64,000 nt of DNA from Oscillospiraceae bacterium (GTDB lineage: Bacteria > Bacillota > Clostridia > Oscillospirales > Oscillospiraceae). The stretch spans positions 1 through 64,000 of the forward strand of contig JAFRIV010000039.1 in NCBI GenBank assembly GCA_017432615.1, written 5' to 3'. How positions within the stretch are numbered: the stretch's first letter is position 1; every line of letters starts with the position of its first letter. Below, piece after piece: positions 44,238 to 52,393 of the stretch. The notes beneath the pieces were generated by a model. It saw nothing but the letters and a program-made list of their open reading frames with translations. It was not told the origin of the DNA and did not search any database. Made by a program: the position numbers and the translations under genes.

Positions 44238-44254
44238 AACTGCTGATTGCAGAT

Positions 44255-45046
44255 TTATTTCAGCAGGCTGCTGAGCAGGCCGCCAATCGTGCCCAAATCG
44301 AGCCCGGAGGACTGCTGCTGGCCGCCGGAAGCTCCGAGAAGCGAGCCAAGCAGGCTTGCTGTTGAAGGAGCAGCATTCTGCTGCGGCATACCGCCGAACA
44401 ATGAACCGAGCAGGCTGCCGGAATTCTGGCCGGAATACTGGGGCTGCTGCGGTACGCCGCCCATTCCTCCGCCCAGTGCACCGGAAAGCACACTGCCAAG
44501 CAGGCTGTTGGAGGAGGACTGCCCGCCGAGAGCTCCGGAGAGCACACTGGTAAGAGCAGACGTCATCAGGGAAGAACTTGCATTGCTGTTGGTGCCCCCG
44601 CCAAGCAGTGCAGAGAGCAGAGACGCGGTTCCGGCAGAACTGTTGGAGGAGCTGGTGGAGGAACCGAGCATGTTCATGATCAGCGGGGCAGCTGCAGCAA
44701 GAATCAGTGCTACCGTGTTGGGCTTCATCCCGGCACGGGTCGCAATGGCATCTTCCGCCCTGACGGCATCGTCCCCGAGCAGATGACCGACGATCTTACC
44801 GCCTTCTTCCAGGTCGATCGTTTCCGGATCTTTGTGTGCATGGTCTGTAACAGCCTGATAGAAACTCTCTGTCGTTCTGGCATCGGATGCCTGCCCGTTG
44901 GCACCGTTCAGAAGCACAGGAAGAGATGTTGCAAGCACAGAGGCTGCTTCTTCCGTGGAAACACCGGCTTTGGCTGCTACATTCTGGATGTTCTGATCGC
45001 TAAGAAGAGTAGACAGAAGAGTAGTAAGGTCCATATTGTTTTCCAT
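44255..45046 (-). CDS. DUF937 domain protein with a Ser/Gly/Gln-rich tail
   Basis: 263 residues. N-terminal helical DUF937 domain (about 5-130): LLSDQNIQNVAAKAGVS, ASVLATSLPVLLNGANG, GKIVGHLLGDD, ALILAAAAPLIMNMLG. The rest is a run of LLGSLLG, LSGALGG-type repeats with Ser, Asn and Gln linkers. Function of DUF937 is unknown; it is related in sequence feel to YidB-like proteins. No signal peptide. Confidence 0.75.
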   Translation of the reverse strand: MENNMDLTTLLSTLLSDQNIQNVAAKAGVSTEEAASVLATSLPVLLNGANGQASDARTTESFYQAVTDHAHKDPETIDLEEGGKIVGHLLGDDAVRAEDAIATRAGMKPNTVALILAAAAPLIMNMLGSSTSSSNSSAGTASLLSALLGGGTNSNASSSLMTSALTSVLSGALGGQSSSNSLLGSVLSGALGGGMGGVPQQPQYSGQNSGSLLGSLFGGMPQQNAAPSTASLLGSLLGASGGQQQSSGLDLGTIGGLLSSLLK

Positions 45047-45177
45047 TTTTAAATCTCCATTTCTAAATAATCTGAAACACTACGAACTGCAAATGATCTT
45101 GCTTTTTCGTTATATCAAATTATGCACCACTTTTTGCATTCCGTCAAGAAAAGATTCCCTGATTTTTTGTGAAAAGA

Positions 45178-45205
45178 TTGAAACTTTCCGAAAAAAGAGT
45201 ATAAT
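45178..45205 (+). promoter_or_regulatory. candidate sigma-A promoter
   Basis: TTGAAA (45178-45183), 16-bp spacer, TATAAT (45200-45205); 31 bp before the ATG at 45237. Confidence 0.6.
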
Positions 45206-45236
45206 AACGGCATACTTTTATAAAGGAGGTTTCTCC

Positions 45237-46112
45237 ATGGCTGATAAAAAAACAACCGAAGCCCCGAAAAAGACCGTAAAGACCGTAAAGAAGGTAGAAT
45301 CGGTCCGGCAGGAAGGTGCACAAACCACGGCCCCCAAGACAAAAACCGCCACGGCAGCCAAAGCCGCCACTCCCGTAGCCGCCGCTGATAAAGCAGGTGC
45401 AAAAAGCAAGCGGATCATTGCTGTAATATTCTGGGTGCTTGCCATTGTCTGCGAAGTGCTGGCATTGCTGGTATTTATCGGAAAAATGGATCTGCGGTTC
45501 ATCCCTCAGCTGACGCAGCTGATCATTTTCCTGGTCATTGACTTTATTTTCGTAGTCATCGGTGCCCAGTTCTGGAAGAAAGCAAATCACATGGATCCGG
45601 TCTCTGAAGAAAACAAGGTCAAATTCTGGCTTTGGAACAACATGGGCGTGATCGTATGCTGCTTTGCTTTTATTCCTTTCCTGATCTATGTGCTGTTTAT
45701 CGACAAAGAAGCTGACCCGAAGATGAAAAAGGTTGCTTCTATTGTTGCGGCGGTGGCACTGGTTCTCGGAATCGGATTGAGCTACGACTGGAATCCGGTT
45801 TCTCAGGAAGGTCTTGCCCAGGCGGAAGCCACACTGGATGGTACTGACGTTTACTGGACGCAGTTCGGCTCAGTCTACCACATAGATCAGAATTGCCAGC
45901 ATCTCAATCGCAGTTCCGAACTGTACCAAGGCGATGTTGCAACCGCCATTGCAAACAGTAAAACCCGCCTTTGCAAAACCTGTGCCAAGAACTACGGCAT
46001 AGAGATTGATGCCAACGGAGCCATTACCAGCATTGCCGCTCCCTTGAACAGTGTGCTGGAAGACGCTTCCGCAGCAGCGGAAGAAGCCGTTGAGGAAGTC
46101 CCCGCAGCTTAA
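45237..46112 (+). CDS. membrane protein with Lys/Ala/Thr-rich N-terminus and a C-terminal Cys/His metal-site-like domain
   Basis: 291 residues from the ATG with GGAGG nine bases upstream. Residues 1-55 are low complexity (KKTVKTVKKV, AKAATPVAAADKAGAKSK). About four membrane helices follow (roughly 58-200). The C-terminal domain (about 200-265) reads VYWTQFGSVYHIDQNCQHL...TRLCKTCAKNYG: a Cys/His plus CxxC pattern found in Ada-like or zinc-ribbon-like add-on domains. Ends in an Ala/Glu stretch. Function not recognised. Confidence 0.7.
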   Translation: MADKKTTEAPKKTVKTVKKVESVRQEGAQTTAPKTKTATAAKAATPVAAADKAGAKSKRIIAVIFWVLAIVCEVLALLVFIGKMDLRFIPQLTQLIIFLVIDFIFVVIGAQFWKKANHMDPVSEENKVKFWLWNNMGVIVCCFAFIPFLIYVLFIDKEADPKMKKVASIVAAVALVLGIGLSYDWNPVSQEGLAQAEATLDGTDVYWTQFGSVYHIDQNCQHLNRSSELYQGDVATAIANSKTRLCKTCAKNYGIEIDANGAITSIAAPLNSVLEDASAAAEEAVEEVPAA

Positions 46113-46125
46113 ACGCTTTTTTATA

Positions 46126-46165
46126 GAAACGAGCCTCCGGAACGCCGGAGGCTCGTTTCTTTTAC
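46126..46165. terminator. bidirectional rho-independent terminator
   Basis: AGAAACGAGCCTCCG (46126-46140) and CGGAGGCTCGTTTCT (46147-46161) are fully complementary, then TTT. Ends both the rightward membrane-protein gene and the long leftward redox operon. Confidence 0.9.
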
Positions 46166-46175
46166 TCCTGTGGAA

Positions 46176-46355
46176 TCAAAGATGCTGATCTCGCTTGACG
46201 CGATCATAGAACCAAAACAGCACCGGTTCCATTTTTGCGGTTAGCTTCATATCCAGATTCAGGATGTAGATCACAAAGGTCACTGCAAATGCGCCGCAGG
46301 CAAAGAGAAAAAGCCTGAGCAGGATCTTCAAAACAATATTTACAATCTTATTCAC
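46176..46355 (-). CDS. small single- or two-pass membrane protein, last in the redox operon
   Basis: 59 residues from a GTG (VNKIVNIVLK) with AAGGGAG five bases upstream; a longer frame would overlap the previous gene without a ribosome site. One long hydrophobic stretch (about 6-35) and a charged C-terminus (FYDRVKRDQHL). Not recognised. It starts 17 bp after the dehydratase-subunit gene, so it is probably part of that operon. Confidence 0.55.
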   Translation of the reverse strand: MNKIVNIVLKILLRLFLFACGAFAVTFVIYILNLDMKLTAKMEPVLFWFYDRVKRDQHL

Positions 46356-46371
46356 GGTTTCTCCCTTCTTA

Positions 46372-47946
46372 TTACCAGGATTCGGCGTCATTGATCACTT
46401 CAAGTGTCGGATCTACGGGCTCTTCCTGCATCACGGTACGCATATAGCTGTTGATCTGATCCCGTACTCCCTGGCGGGAAATCACACGCGGATCAAACAG
46501 ATCGTGAGAGACCCACACAAGATGGATCCCCCGTTCCCTTGCGCGCTCTTCAAACAGACCATGCATACCATCCAGTGCCTTGCAGCTCATATGCTCCCAG
46601 AGGATAACCATATCGGCATTAAACTCCTCTACGATTTCCCACAGCTCGTCAAGCAACACTTTATAACCGCCGTGTGTGCGGTTGCGCATGATCATGTTTT
46701 CTGTAAGCCAGGCAATATCGTAAATAGCCTGTTCACGGTTTTCCGGGGTATCCGTTTCCGCTATCATTTTGGTGGACACCATGGACAGCATATCCGTCAG
46801 CGGCACAATCCCCCAGCAGTTGAGCAGCCAGACCAGAAAGTCCATATAATAATGCGACTGCACTCCCCAGATGATAGCCCGATGACGATATTCGTTGGCT
46901 GCCATCTTTTTCTTCCGGAAAGCTTTTTCGGCAAGAGCAGTGATCTTCCGGTCGGCTTCTTCAAAAGCTGCGATCCTTCCGCTGATTGCCATATAGTTTG
47001 TTTCGGTATAGAGCGCCAGGTTGGAACCGAAGACCTGCGGATACGGTGTTTTATTCATATCCAGCCATTCCATACGGCATTTCGTGGCATAATTGACACG
47101 TTTGGCACATTCAAAATAGTGTGTCCAATCCCACTTCTCACCGGTTTCTTTTTCAATAAACGCGATCGCATTGCGGATCTCCTGTGCAGCATATTCCTGC
47201 ACGTCATCCTCCTGGTGCCGCAGCGGTGTTGCCAGCTGGAATATCGGCACTCCGTCTTCCAGTTCCAGCCGTTTGGAAATGACACCGTTCCCCATAAGGG
47301 AACCGTCGCAGGTGGTGTTGCATTGTACAGCACATTTTCCGAGAATCGGTGCATCATCATCAATAGATACGCCGGCTTCCGCTTCCGGCATCGGGCAGAC
47401 ATCCCCCGCCAGGCCATATTCCTGTGCTACATCAATATAGTGCAGTGCCGCACGCTGATTGAGCAGAACCGGGATATAGGTAGAAGCGATCTCACGGCTC
47501 AGCGGTACCAGTGTCGGGAAGCCCATCATCAGTGACTGCATCTCATTTTCGTCCACCAGCACGACCTTGTCGGAAAATGCCTTGTCATTCCCGATCCGCC
47601 TGTCACCCCGGAACAGTTTGTCAAGGAGCTTCGCCACATCGTCAATGATCAGATCCTGTTCGGCATGGCAGATGCGCAAATGCTCGCCCCGCAGCCCCTG
47701 GGTATGCCGGTCTACCATCATCGGAACGGCGAGATAGTTTGCCATCCAGCGATAACGGAACATGGCTTTGATGTTTCGCGGTTTGGAAAGGACCACGCGG
47801 AACATGGTGACCCAGTTATAAAGCCAGCGGGAGTAGTCATACAAAGTATCCGGCACGCCGCGCCACTCCCGGTATTTCCGGACCCTTCCGTCAGAATAGG
47901 CTTTCCCGAAGTCTTTTGCTCCCACTCTTTTTTCTGCAGCCTTCAT
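46372..47946 (-). CDS. 2-hydroxyacyl-CoA dehydratase/benzoyl-CoA reductase family subunit (long form)
   Basis: 524 residues from the ATG whose A is shared with the previous stop (TGATG), with GGAGG six bases before. Related to the HgdA/HgdB, BcrB/BcrC family that carries a 4Fe-4S cluster and performs radical dehydration or ring reduction on acyl-CoA. Cysteines possibly binding iron are in GKCAVQCNTTCDG (about 203-215) and WEHMSCKALDGMHG (about 440). An N-terminal extension of about 100 residues makes it longer than the usual 400-430. Forms a likely heterodimer with the product of the overlapping gene. Exact reaction unknown. Confidence 0.75.
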   Translation of the reverse strand: MKAAEKRVGAKDFGKAYSDGRVRKYREWRGVPDTLYDYSRWLYNWVTMFRVVLSKPRNIKAMFRYRWMANYLAVPMMVDRHTQGLRGEHLRICHAEQDLIIDDVAKLLDKLFRGDRRIGNDKAFSDKVVLVDENEMQSLMMGFPTLVPLSREIASTYIPVLLNQRAALHYIDVAQEYGLAGDVCPMPEAEAGVSIDDDAPILGKCAVQCNTTCDGSLMGNGVISKRLELEDGVPIFQLATPLRHQEDDVQEYAAQEIRNAIAFIEKETGEKWDWTHYFECAKRVNYATKCRMEWLDMNKTPYPQVFGSNLALYTETNYMAISGRIAAFEEADRKITALAEKAFRKKKMAANEYRHRAIIWGVQSHYYMDFLVWLLNCWGIVPLTDMLSMVSTKMIAETDTPENREQAIYDIAWLTENMIMRNRTHGGYKVLLDELWEIVEEFNADMVILWEHMSCKALDGMHGLFEERARERGIHLVWVSHDLFDPRVISRQGVRDQINSYMRTVMQEEPVDPTLEVINDAESW

Positions 47947-49139
47947 CACACACCTCCGTGTATCTTCTTGATCTCAATGCTCTCGATAAACGCCTGGACT
48001 CTGGTGCGCAGCTGCCCTGTACCGGACGTATTGTAAGGCCGGTCAATGGAGAGAACAGGATAGCCGTAATCATCGTGCATCACGTGGGATCCGACCATGC
48101 GTTCATACGCCCATGGATCGCAGAATTTGATCTGTTCGTACAAAATACCGTCAGCCTTGTATTCTTTTGCCAGTTTATCCACATAACTGCGTCGGCCGAG
48201 GATCTTGGCCTGATTCATATATCGCGGGCACTGCCCCCGATTCATATATTGGCGGCAGATCTGTGTGAGAGCATCTTCCTCCTCCGTCAGAGTAATAGGA
48301 TCCCGTCCCGGGAAGGACCCGTAACAGAAGCGGTCTGCACAGACAAAAGCGCCGGTACTCTCGACGAGTTTGATAAATTCGGGATCATCCACCTCCGAGC
48401 CGACAATCAACACCCTGGCACGGAAATTGTCCTTGGCGTCCGGCTGGCGCGTTTTCAGTTCCTCAAGGGTCTCCTCGAGTTTCTCGATCAAAAGATACTT
48501 GGGGGCAGCATAAGTAACCAAAGTGATCACGCAGAATTCATATCCCGTGATTGTCGGATGATCTCCCTTGCGGAATTCCCCTATGGCGCGAATCAGGGAG
48601 CAGACGCGGTTATGCTCTTCCACAGCCTTGCGAATGGCCTGGTCTGAGCAGTCAATTCCGAATTTCTCCGAAAGCGGTTTCAGGATATGATTTTTACACT
48701 GAAGCACATAGAGATTCAATCCGTTATCGTCGGCTTTCATCGGGATCTCCATGTTTTCGTAAAAGAAGTTTTCTTTTCCTTCATCCATTGTGTGGAGCAG
48801 TTCCATATTCTCCACAGCGCGGTTGATCATGGTACAGCCGTCCGGTGCAATCAGACAGTCGGCAAAGTTATATCCGCCTTCCATTGCCCGTTCCAGCAGA
48901 GCGCGGCTGTATTCACAGAGAAAGCTGGTGAGATAATAAGTCGCCATTTCCATGGAACTGGTGCGGGGGGCACGCAGGCGCGCTGAGAAGACACCATCCA
49001 GGTTCAGCAGCGGTTCGGGAGTGTTTTCGCATACATAAGCCACGCATTTTTTCCCCTCATCGCGTGCCTGAACGACCAGCTCGTTGTTGGCATCCTGCAG
49101 AAGGTCTTCAAACCAGGTCAAATGTTTTAAATCTTTCAT
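47946..49139 (-). CDS. 2-hydroxyacyl-CoA dehydratase/benzoyl-CoA reductase family subunit (short form)
   Basis: 397 residues, HgdB/BcrC-like. Motifs include the CLIAPDGCTMINRAVENMELL segment (about 94-114) with two Cys, then ARVLIVGSEVDDPEFIKLVE (about 238) and the late EQIKFCDPWAYER (about 335), where family members place an Fe-S Cys. No ATPase activator (HgdC/BcrAD type) is encoded near either subunit, although the family normally needs one. Stop overlaps the partner's start by one base. Confidence 0.78.
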   Translation of the reverse strand: MKDLKHLTWFEDLLQDANNELVVQARDEGKKCVAYVCENTPEPLLNLDGVFSARLRAPRTSSMEMATYYLTSFLCEYSRALLERAMEGGYNFADCLIAPDGCTMINRAVENMELLHTMDEGKENFFYENMEIPMKADDNGLNLYVLQCKNHILKPLSEKFGIDCSDQAIRKAVEEHNRVCSLIRAIGEFRKGDHPTITGYEFCVITLVTYAAPKYLLIEKLEETLEELKTRQPDAKDNFRARVLIVGSEVDDPEFIKLVESTGAFVCADRFCYGSFPGRDPITLTEEEDALTQICRQYMNRGQCPRYMNQAKILGRRSYVDKLAKEYKADGILYEQIKFCDPWAYERMVGSHVMHDDYGYPVLSIDRPYNTSGTGQLRTRVQAFIESIEIKKIHGGV

Positions 49140-49169
49140 CGATATAATCCTTTACCAGACTGTGTCTTT

Positions 49170-49514
49170 TTAACAGGCTACAATTTGCTTGATATTCATC
49201 TCATTACCCTGCTGCAGCCAGGTTTCCCCGCTGCCGCAGTGAGGGCATGTCTTTCCATATTTCATGGTCGGATACGTGGTTTTGCAGGCATTGCACCAGG
49301 TTACAGCGGGAATCGTCTCATACAGCAGCTGTGTATGTTCGATCAGGGGCGTTTTTTTGGCAAACCAGTTCCAGCAATCCACAAGATATTCCGGCATGAC
49401 GCCTGATACCTCGCCGAATTCCAGCGTTACCGATTCAATATCGGTCAGGTCATTGTCTTTTGCAATCTCCTTTACCTGGTCAATGACATAGGTAACGATA
49501 CTCAGTTCGTGCAT
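49170..49514 (-). CDS. HypA/HybF-like metallochaperone
   Basis: 114 residues. Intact N-terminal MHE nickel-site residues and a zinc site of two CxxC motifs (CNAC at about 74 and CPHC at about 91). Helix EIAKDNDLTDIESVTLEFGEVSGV is family-typical. HypA inserts nickel into [NiFe]-hydrogenase or urease, yet no hydrogenase, urease or hypB gene is seen here. It lies between a giant Fe-S/FAD oxidoreductase and the dehydratase pair, with a hairpin (49530-49561) upstream. Confidence 0.88.
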   Translation of the reverse strand: MHELSIVTYVIDQVKEIAKDNDLTDIESVTLEFGEVSGVMPEYLVDCWNWFAKKTPLIEHTQLLYETIPAVTWCNACKTTYPTMKYGKTCPHCGSGETWLQQGNEMNIKQIVAC

Positions 49515-49529
49515 TTTTCCGATTTTCTG

Positions 49530-49561
49530 AAAACAGGCGCGGATAACTCCGTGCCTGTTTT
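49530..49561 (-). terminator. intra-operon hairpin upstream of the HypA-like gene
   Basis: AAAACAGGC (49530-49538) pairs with GCCTGTTTT (49553-49561), with further CGGA/CCG pairing inside. On the minus strand the hairpin ends in TTTT. It may partly terminate transcription or stabilise the upstream mRNA. Confidence 0.55.
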
Positions 49562-49579
49562 TCAGGGCTTCCTTTCCGA

Positions 49580-52351
49580 TTACTTTTTCCCGGCAAGCTG
49601 TTTTTTAATGATCTTGACTTCGCGCTTTGCAGCATAAGCTCCGATCTCTTTAAACTTGTCTTCCGCCGGAACCATCTTGCTGTTCTGCGGTCTGTCACGC
49701 TTCAGGTGGATCGCATCAAATTCGCATTTGGTAGTGCATATCCCACACCCTATGCACTTATTCGGGTCAACAACGCTGCGCCCGCAGCTCAGGCAGCGGG
49801 AAGCTTCGGCACGGATCTGCTCCGGTGTAAAGGTAATACGGTCATCTTCCATGGTCCTGACCTTCTTCGGGTCGATGGAAACCTCCGTACGTGCCGGCTT
49901 TTTGATCTTCTCTGCCGGCAGAACGATATTGCTCTTGTCCAGTTCGACAAAGTGGCGCGTATTCCTGTGCAATGTAAGAGATTGGCCGACATTGACAAAC
50001 CGGTGGATAGAAACAGCGCCTTCCCGTCCGGTGGCAATGGCATCAATGGTATACATCGGGCCGGTTGCGCAGTCACCGCCGACAAAGATGTCGGGTTCAG
50101 CCGTCTGGAAAGTAACTTTATCATGCTCGATCAGTCTGCCGTCGGGCGTCTCCGCCTTTGTACCCGCGAGCACAGCACCGTAATCAGATCTCTGACCGAT
50201 GGCGACAAGCACCGTGCTGCAGGGAACGATGATCTTCTCTTCTTCATTATATACCGGTGCAAAGCGGCCGGAGGCGTCACGGACGGAAACACAGCGCATC
50301 AATTCGATGCCTCTTACCTGACCGTTCTCTCCGAAGATTTCTTTCGGTGCCCAGGAATTATGGATCCCGACGCCGTCGGCAATACCGGCATTTTTCTCAT
50401 CGGGTACGGTGGGCATTTCTTCATCCTTTTCCAGGCAGTAAATATCCACGCTGCCGTCGGTAAAGCGCTGCGCAGCACGAGCCACGTCGATTGCCGCATT
50501 ACCGCCGCCGATTACTACCACATTCCCATGGAGTTTTTCCATCGTCCCGGCATTGACTTTTCTCAGGAAGTCCAGTCCGCCCGACACCCCTGTCAGGTCT
50601 TCTCCGGGGATATTCAGCTTTGATGCCTTCTGCAGACCGACCGCCACATAAAAAGCTTTGAAGCCTTCCTCCCGCAGCTGCTGGATCGTAATATCTTTGC
50701 CTACTTCGACACCGCAGCGGAACTCTACGCCCATCTCGCGCAATACATCGATTTCGGAATTCACGATCTTCTTATCAACGCGGAAATTGGGCATGCCGTT
50801 TACCATCATGCCGCCCGGCGCCTTTTCCTTTTCAAATACGACCGGACTGTACCCTTCAATTGCCAGGAAATACGCACAGCTCATGCCGGCCGGCCCGCCG
50901 CCGATGATGGCAACTTTCTGGTCAAACCTGGCACGGGTGCAGGAGTTCATCGGCGGGATATACCGATGTTCTGCCTTCATATCCTGCTCGGCAATAAACT
51001 TTTTGATCTCGTCGATCTGAAGAGGTGCATCTATCGTGCCCCGTGTACAGGCATCTTCGCAGTACTTGCGGCAGATGCTGCCGCAGACGGCCGGGAACGG
51101 ATTGTCCTTCTTGATGAGTTTGAGAGCATCCTGGTACTTGCCGTCGCCTGCCATCTTGATATAACCCTGGATTGCGATGTGTGCGGGACAGGCAGCCTTG
51201 CAGGGAGCCGTGCCGGTAGGCCATGTCTGAATACAGCCGTTTTCATTCCGGTAATTCTTATTCCATTTCTCTTCGCTCCAGGGGGTGTCATCCGGCAGCT
51301 CATGGTGCGGATACGCAATGGGTCCTTCTTTTGTGCACAGTTTCTGCCCAAGGCGGACAGCCCCTGCCGGGCAGGTCTCCACACACTTGCCGCAGGCTAC
51401 GCACTTTTCCGGATCACTTTCTGCGGTATAGGCAGAAGCTGAAAGATTCGGCGTGTTGAACAGCTGAGAAGTTCTCAGCGCATTGCATACGCCGACAGCA
51501 CAATTGCAAATCCCGAAGATTTTATTCTCGCCGTCGATATTGGTGATCTGATGGACATAACCGCGGTCTTCTGCCTTCTGAAGAACCTCCATGGCCTCTT
51601 CGTACGTGATATCGTGGCCATGACCGGTCTCGCGGCAGTAATCGGCAAAATCACCGACGCCGATGCACCAGTCGCACTCAATATCCCCTGAGCCTTCGTT
51701 GCGGATGCGCTGCTGTTTCCGGCAGGAACAGACAGAAATACCGATCTGTCCATCATACTTTTTCAGCCAGTGGGAAAGATGTTCGATCGGCAGGCTTTTG
51801 CTCTCCGCCGGGATCGCTTTTTCTACCGGGATAACATGCATGCCGATACCTGCTCCTCCGGGAGGTACCATCTGCGTGATGCCTGCCAGCGGCAGATACG
51901 CCATGCGTTCAAAAAAGTCTGCCGTTTCGGGGAACATGTCCCCATGCTCGGGATGGATCATCATGATCTCTGCACTGCCCGGAACAAACATATCCAGCAC
52001 CCAGCGCTTCTCATGGTTCGGATTCTTTCCGTCGAGATTTTCGTGATGATACTCGACCAGGCCGCTTTCACTGATGGCCTGCAATGCTTTCAGAAGATAC
52101 TCATCATCAAACTGAGGATTCTTTTCCTTGAGCTGAGCAAACGTCATCGGGACACGGCGCTTCATGGTCAGAGCGATGTCCAGAATATCATCTGCCATCT
52201 TCTGGTCGTATTTTACTGCAGTAAATTTCAGGGCGGAGTTAATACCGAGGTATTCCGGAGATTCCGGCGTGATAGGCTTCATGCGAAGCATTGTGGCATA
52301 GTAGTCTGTAATCTCTCTGCCAAGTTTCGCGATTTTTTCGTCTCTTGTCAT
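49580..52351 (-). CDS. multidomain Fe-S/FAD/NAD(P)H oxidoreductase (GltD-like core), copy 2
   Basis: 923 residues. Domains: helical N-terminus (1-205); Cys-rich Fe-S region (CSC at 208-210, CDWC at 226-229, CNC to C at 282-289); 4Fe-4S ferredoxin motif CVACGKCVETC (317-327); GltD-type Fe-S entry domain (CKAAC at 384, CGSICRKYCEDAC at 423); FAD domain GGGPAGMSCAYFLA (484-497); NAD(P) domain GGGNAAIDVAR (615-625); C-terminal 4Fe-4S segment CLSCG...CIGCGICTTKC (853-876). It likely moves electrons between NAD(P)H and ferredoxin-like centres. After the second glycine motif it reads YCLEKDEEMPT, losing the Arg pair used for NADPH in GltD. Paralogue of the next gene upstream. Confidence 0.82.
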   Translation of the reverse strand: MTRDEKIAKLGREITDYYATMLRMKPITPESPEYLGINSALKFTAVKYDQKMADDILDIALTMKRRVPMTFAQLKEKNPQFDDEYLLKALQAISESGLVEYHHENLDGKNPNHEKRWVLDMFVPGSAEIMMIHPEHGDMFPETADFFERMAYLPLAGITQMVPPGGAGIGMHVIPVEKAIPAESKSLPIEHLSHWLKKYDGQIGISVCSCRKQQRIRNEGSGDIECDWCIGVGDFADYCRETGHGHDITYEEAMEVLQKAEDRGYVHQITNIDGENKIFGICNCAVGVCNALRTSQLFNTPNLSASAYTAESDPEKCVACGKCVETCPAGAVRLGQKLCTKEGPIAYPHHELPDDTPWSEEKWNKNYRNENGCIQTWPTGTAPCKAACPAHIAIQGYIKMAGDGKYQDALKLIKKDNPFPAVCGSICRKYCEDACTRGTIDAPLQIDEIKKFIAEQDMKAEHRYIPPMNSCTRARFDQKVAIIGGGPAGMSCAYFLAIEGYSPVVFEKEKAPGGMMVNGMPNFRVDKKIVNSEIDVLREMGVEFRCGVEVGKDITIQQLREEGFKAFYVAVGLQKASKLNIPGEDLTGVSGGLDFLRKVNAGTMEKLHGNVVVIGGGNAAIDVARAAQRFTDGSVDIYCLEKDEEMPTVPDEKNAGIADGVGIHNSWAPKEIFGENGQVRGIELMRCVSVRDASGRFAPVYNEEEKIIVPCSTVLVAIGQRSDYGAVLAGTKAETPDGRLIEHDKVTFQTAEPDIFVGGDCATGPMYTIDAIATGREGAVSIHRFVNVGQSLTLHRNTRHFVELDKSNIVLPAEKIKKPARTEVSIDPKKVRTMEDDRITFTPEQIRAEASRCLSCGRSVVDPNKCIGCGICTTKCEFDAIHLKRDRPQNSKMVPAEDKFKEIGAYAAKREVKIIKKQLAGKK

Positions 52352-52393
52352 GCTTATTCTCCATTCATTTCCATTTCAGGTCATTTTATCTGT

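Noticed and set aside
45036-45236. N-terminal extension of the 45237 membrane protein
   Set aside because: It would cross the promoter at 45178-45205; the ATG at 45237 has a strong GGAGG site.
46372-49139. Benzoyl-CoA reductase or plasmalogen-forming (PlsA-like) system
   Set aside because: Activator ATPase subunits and the large multidomain PlsA architecture are both missing; only the dehydratase-type subunits are shared.
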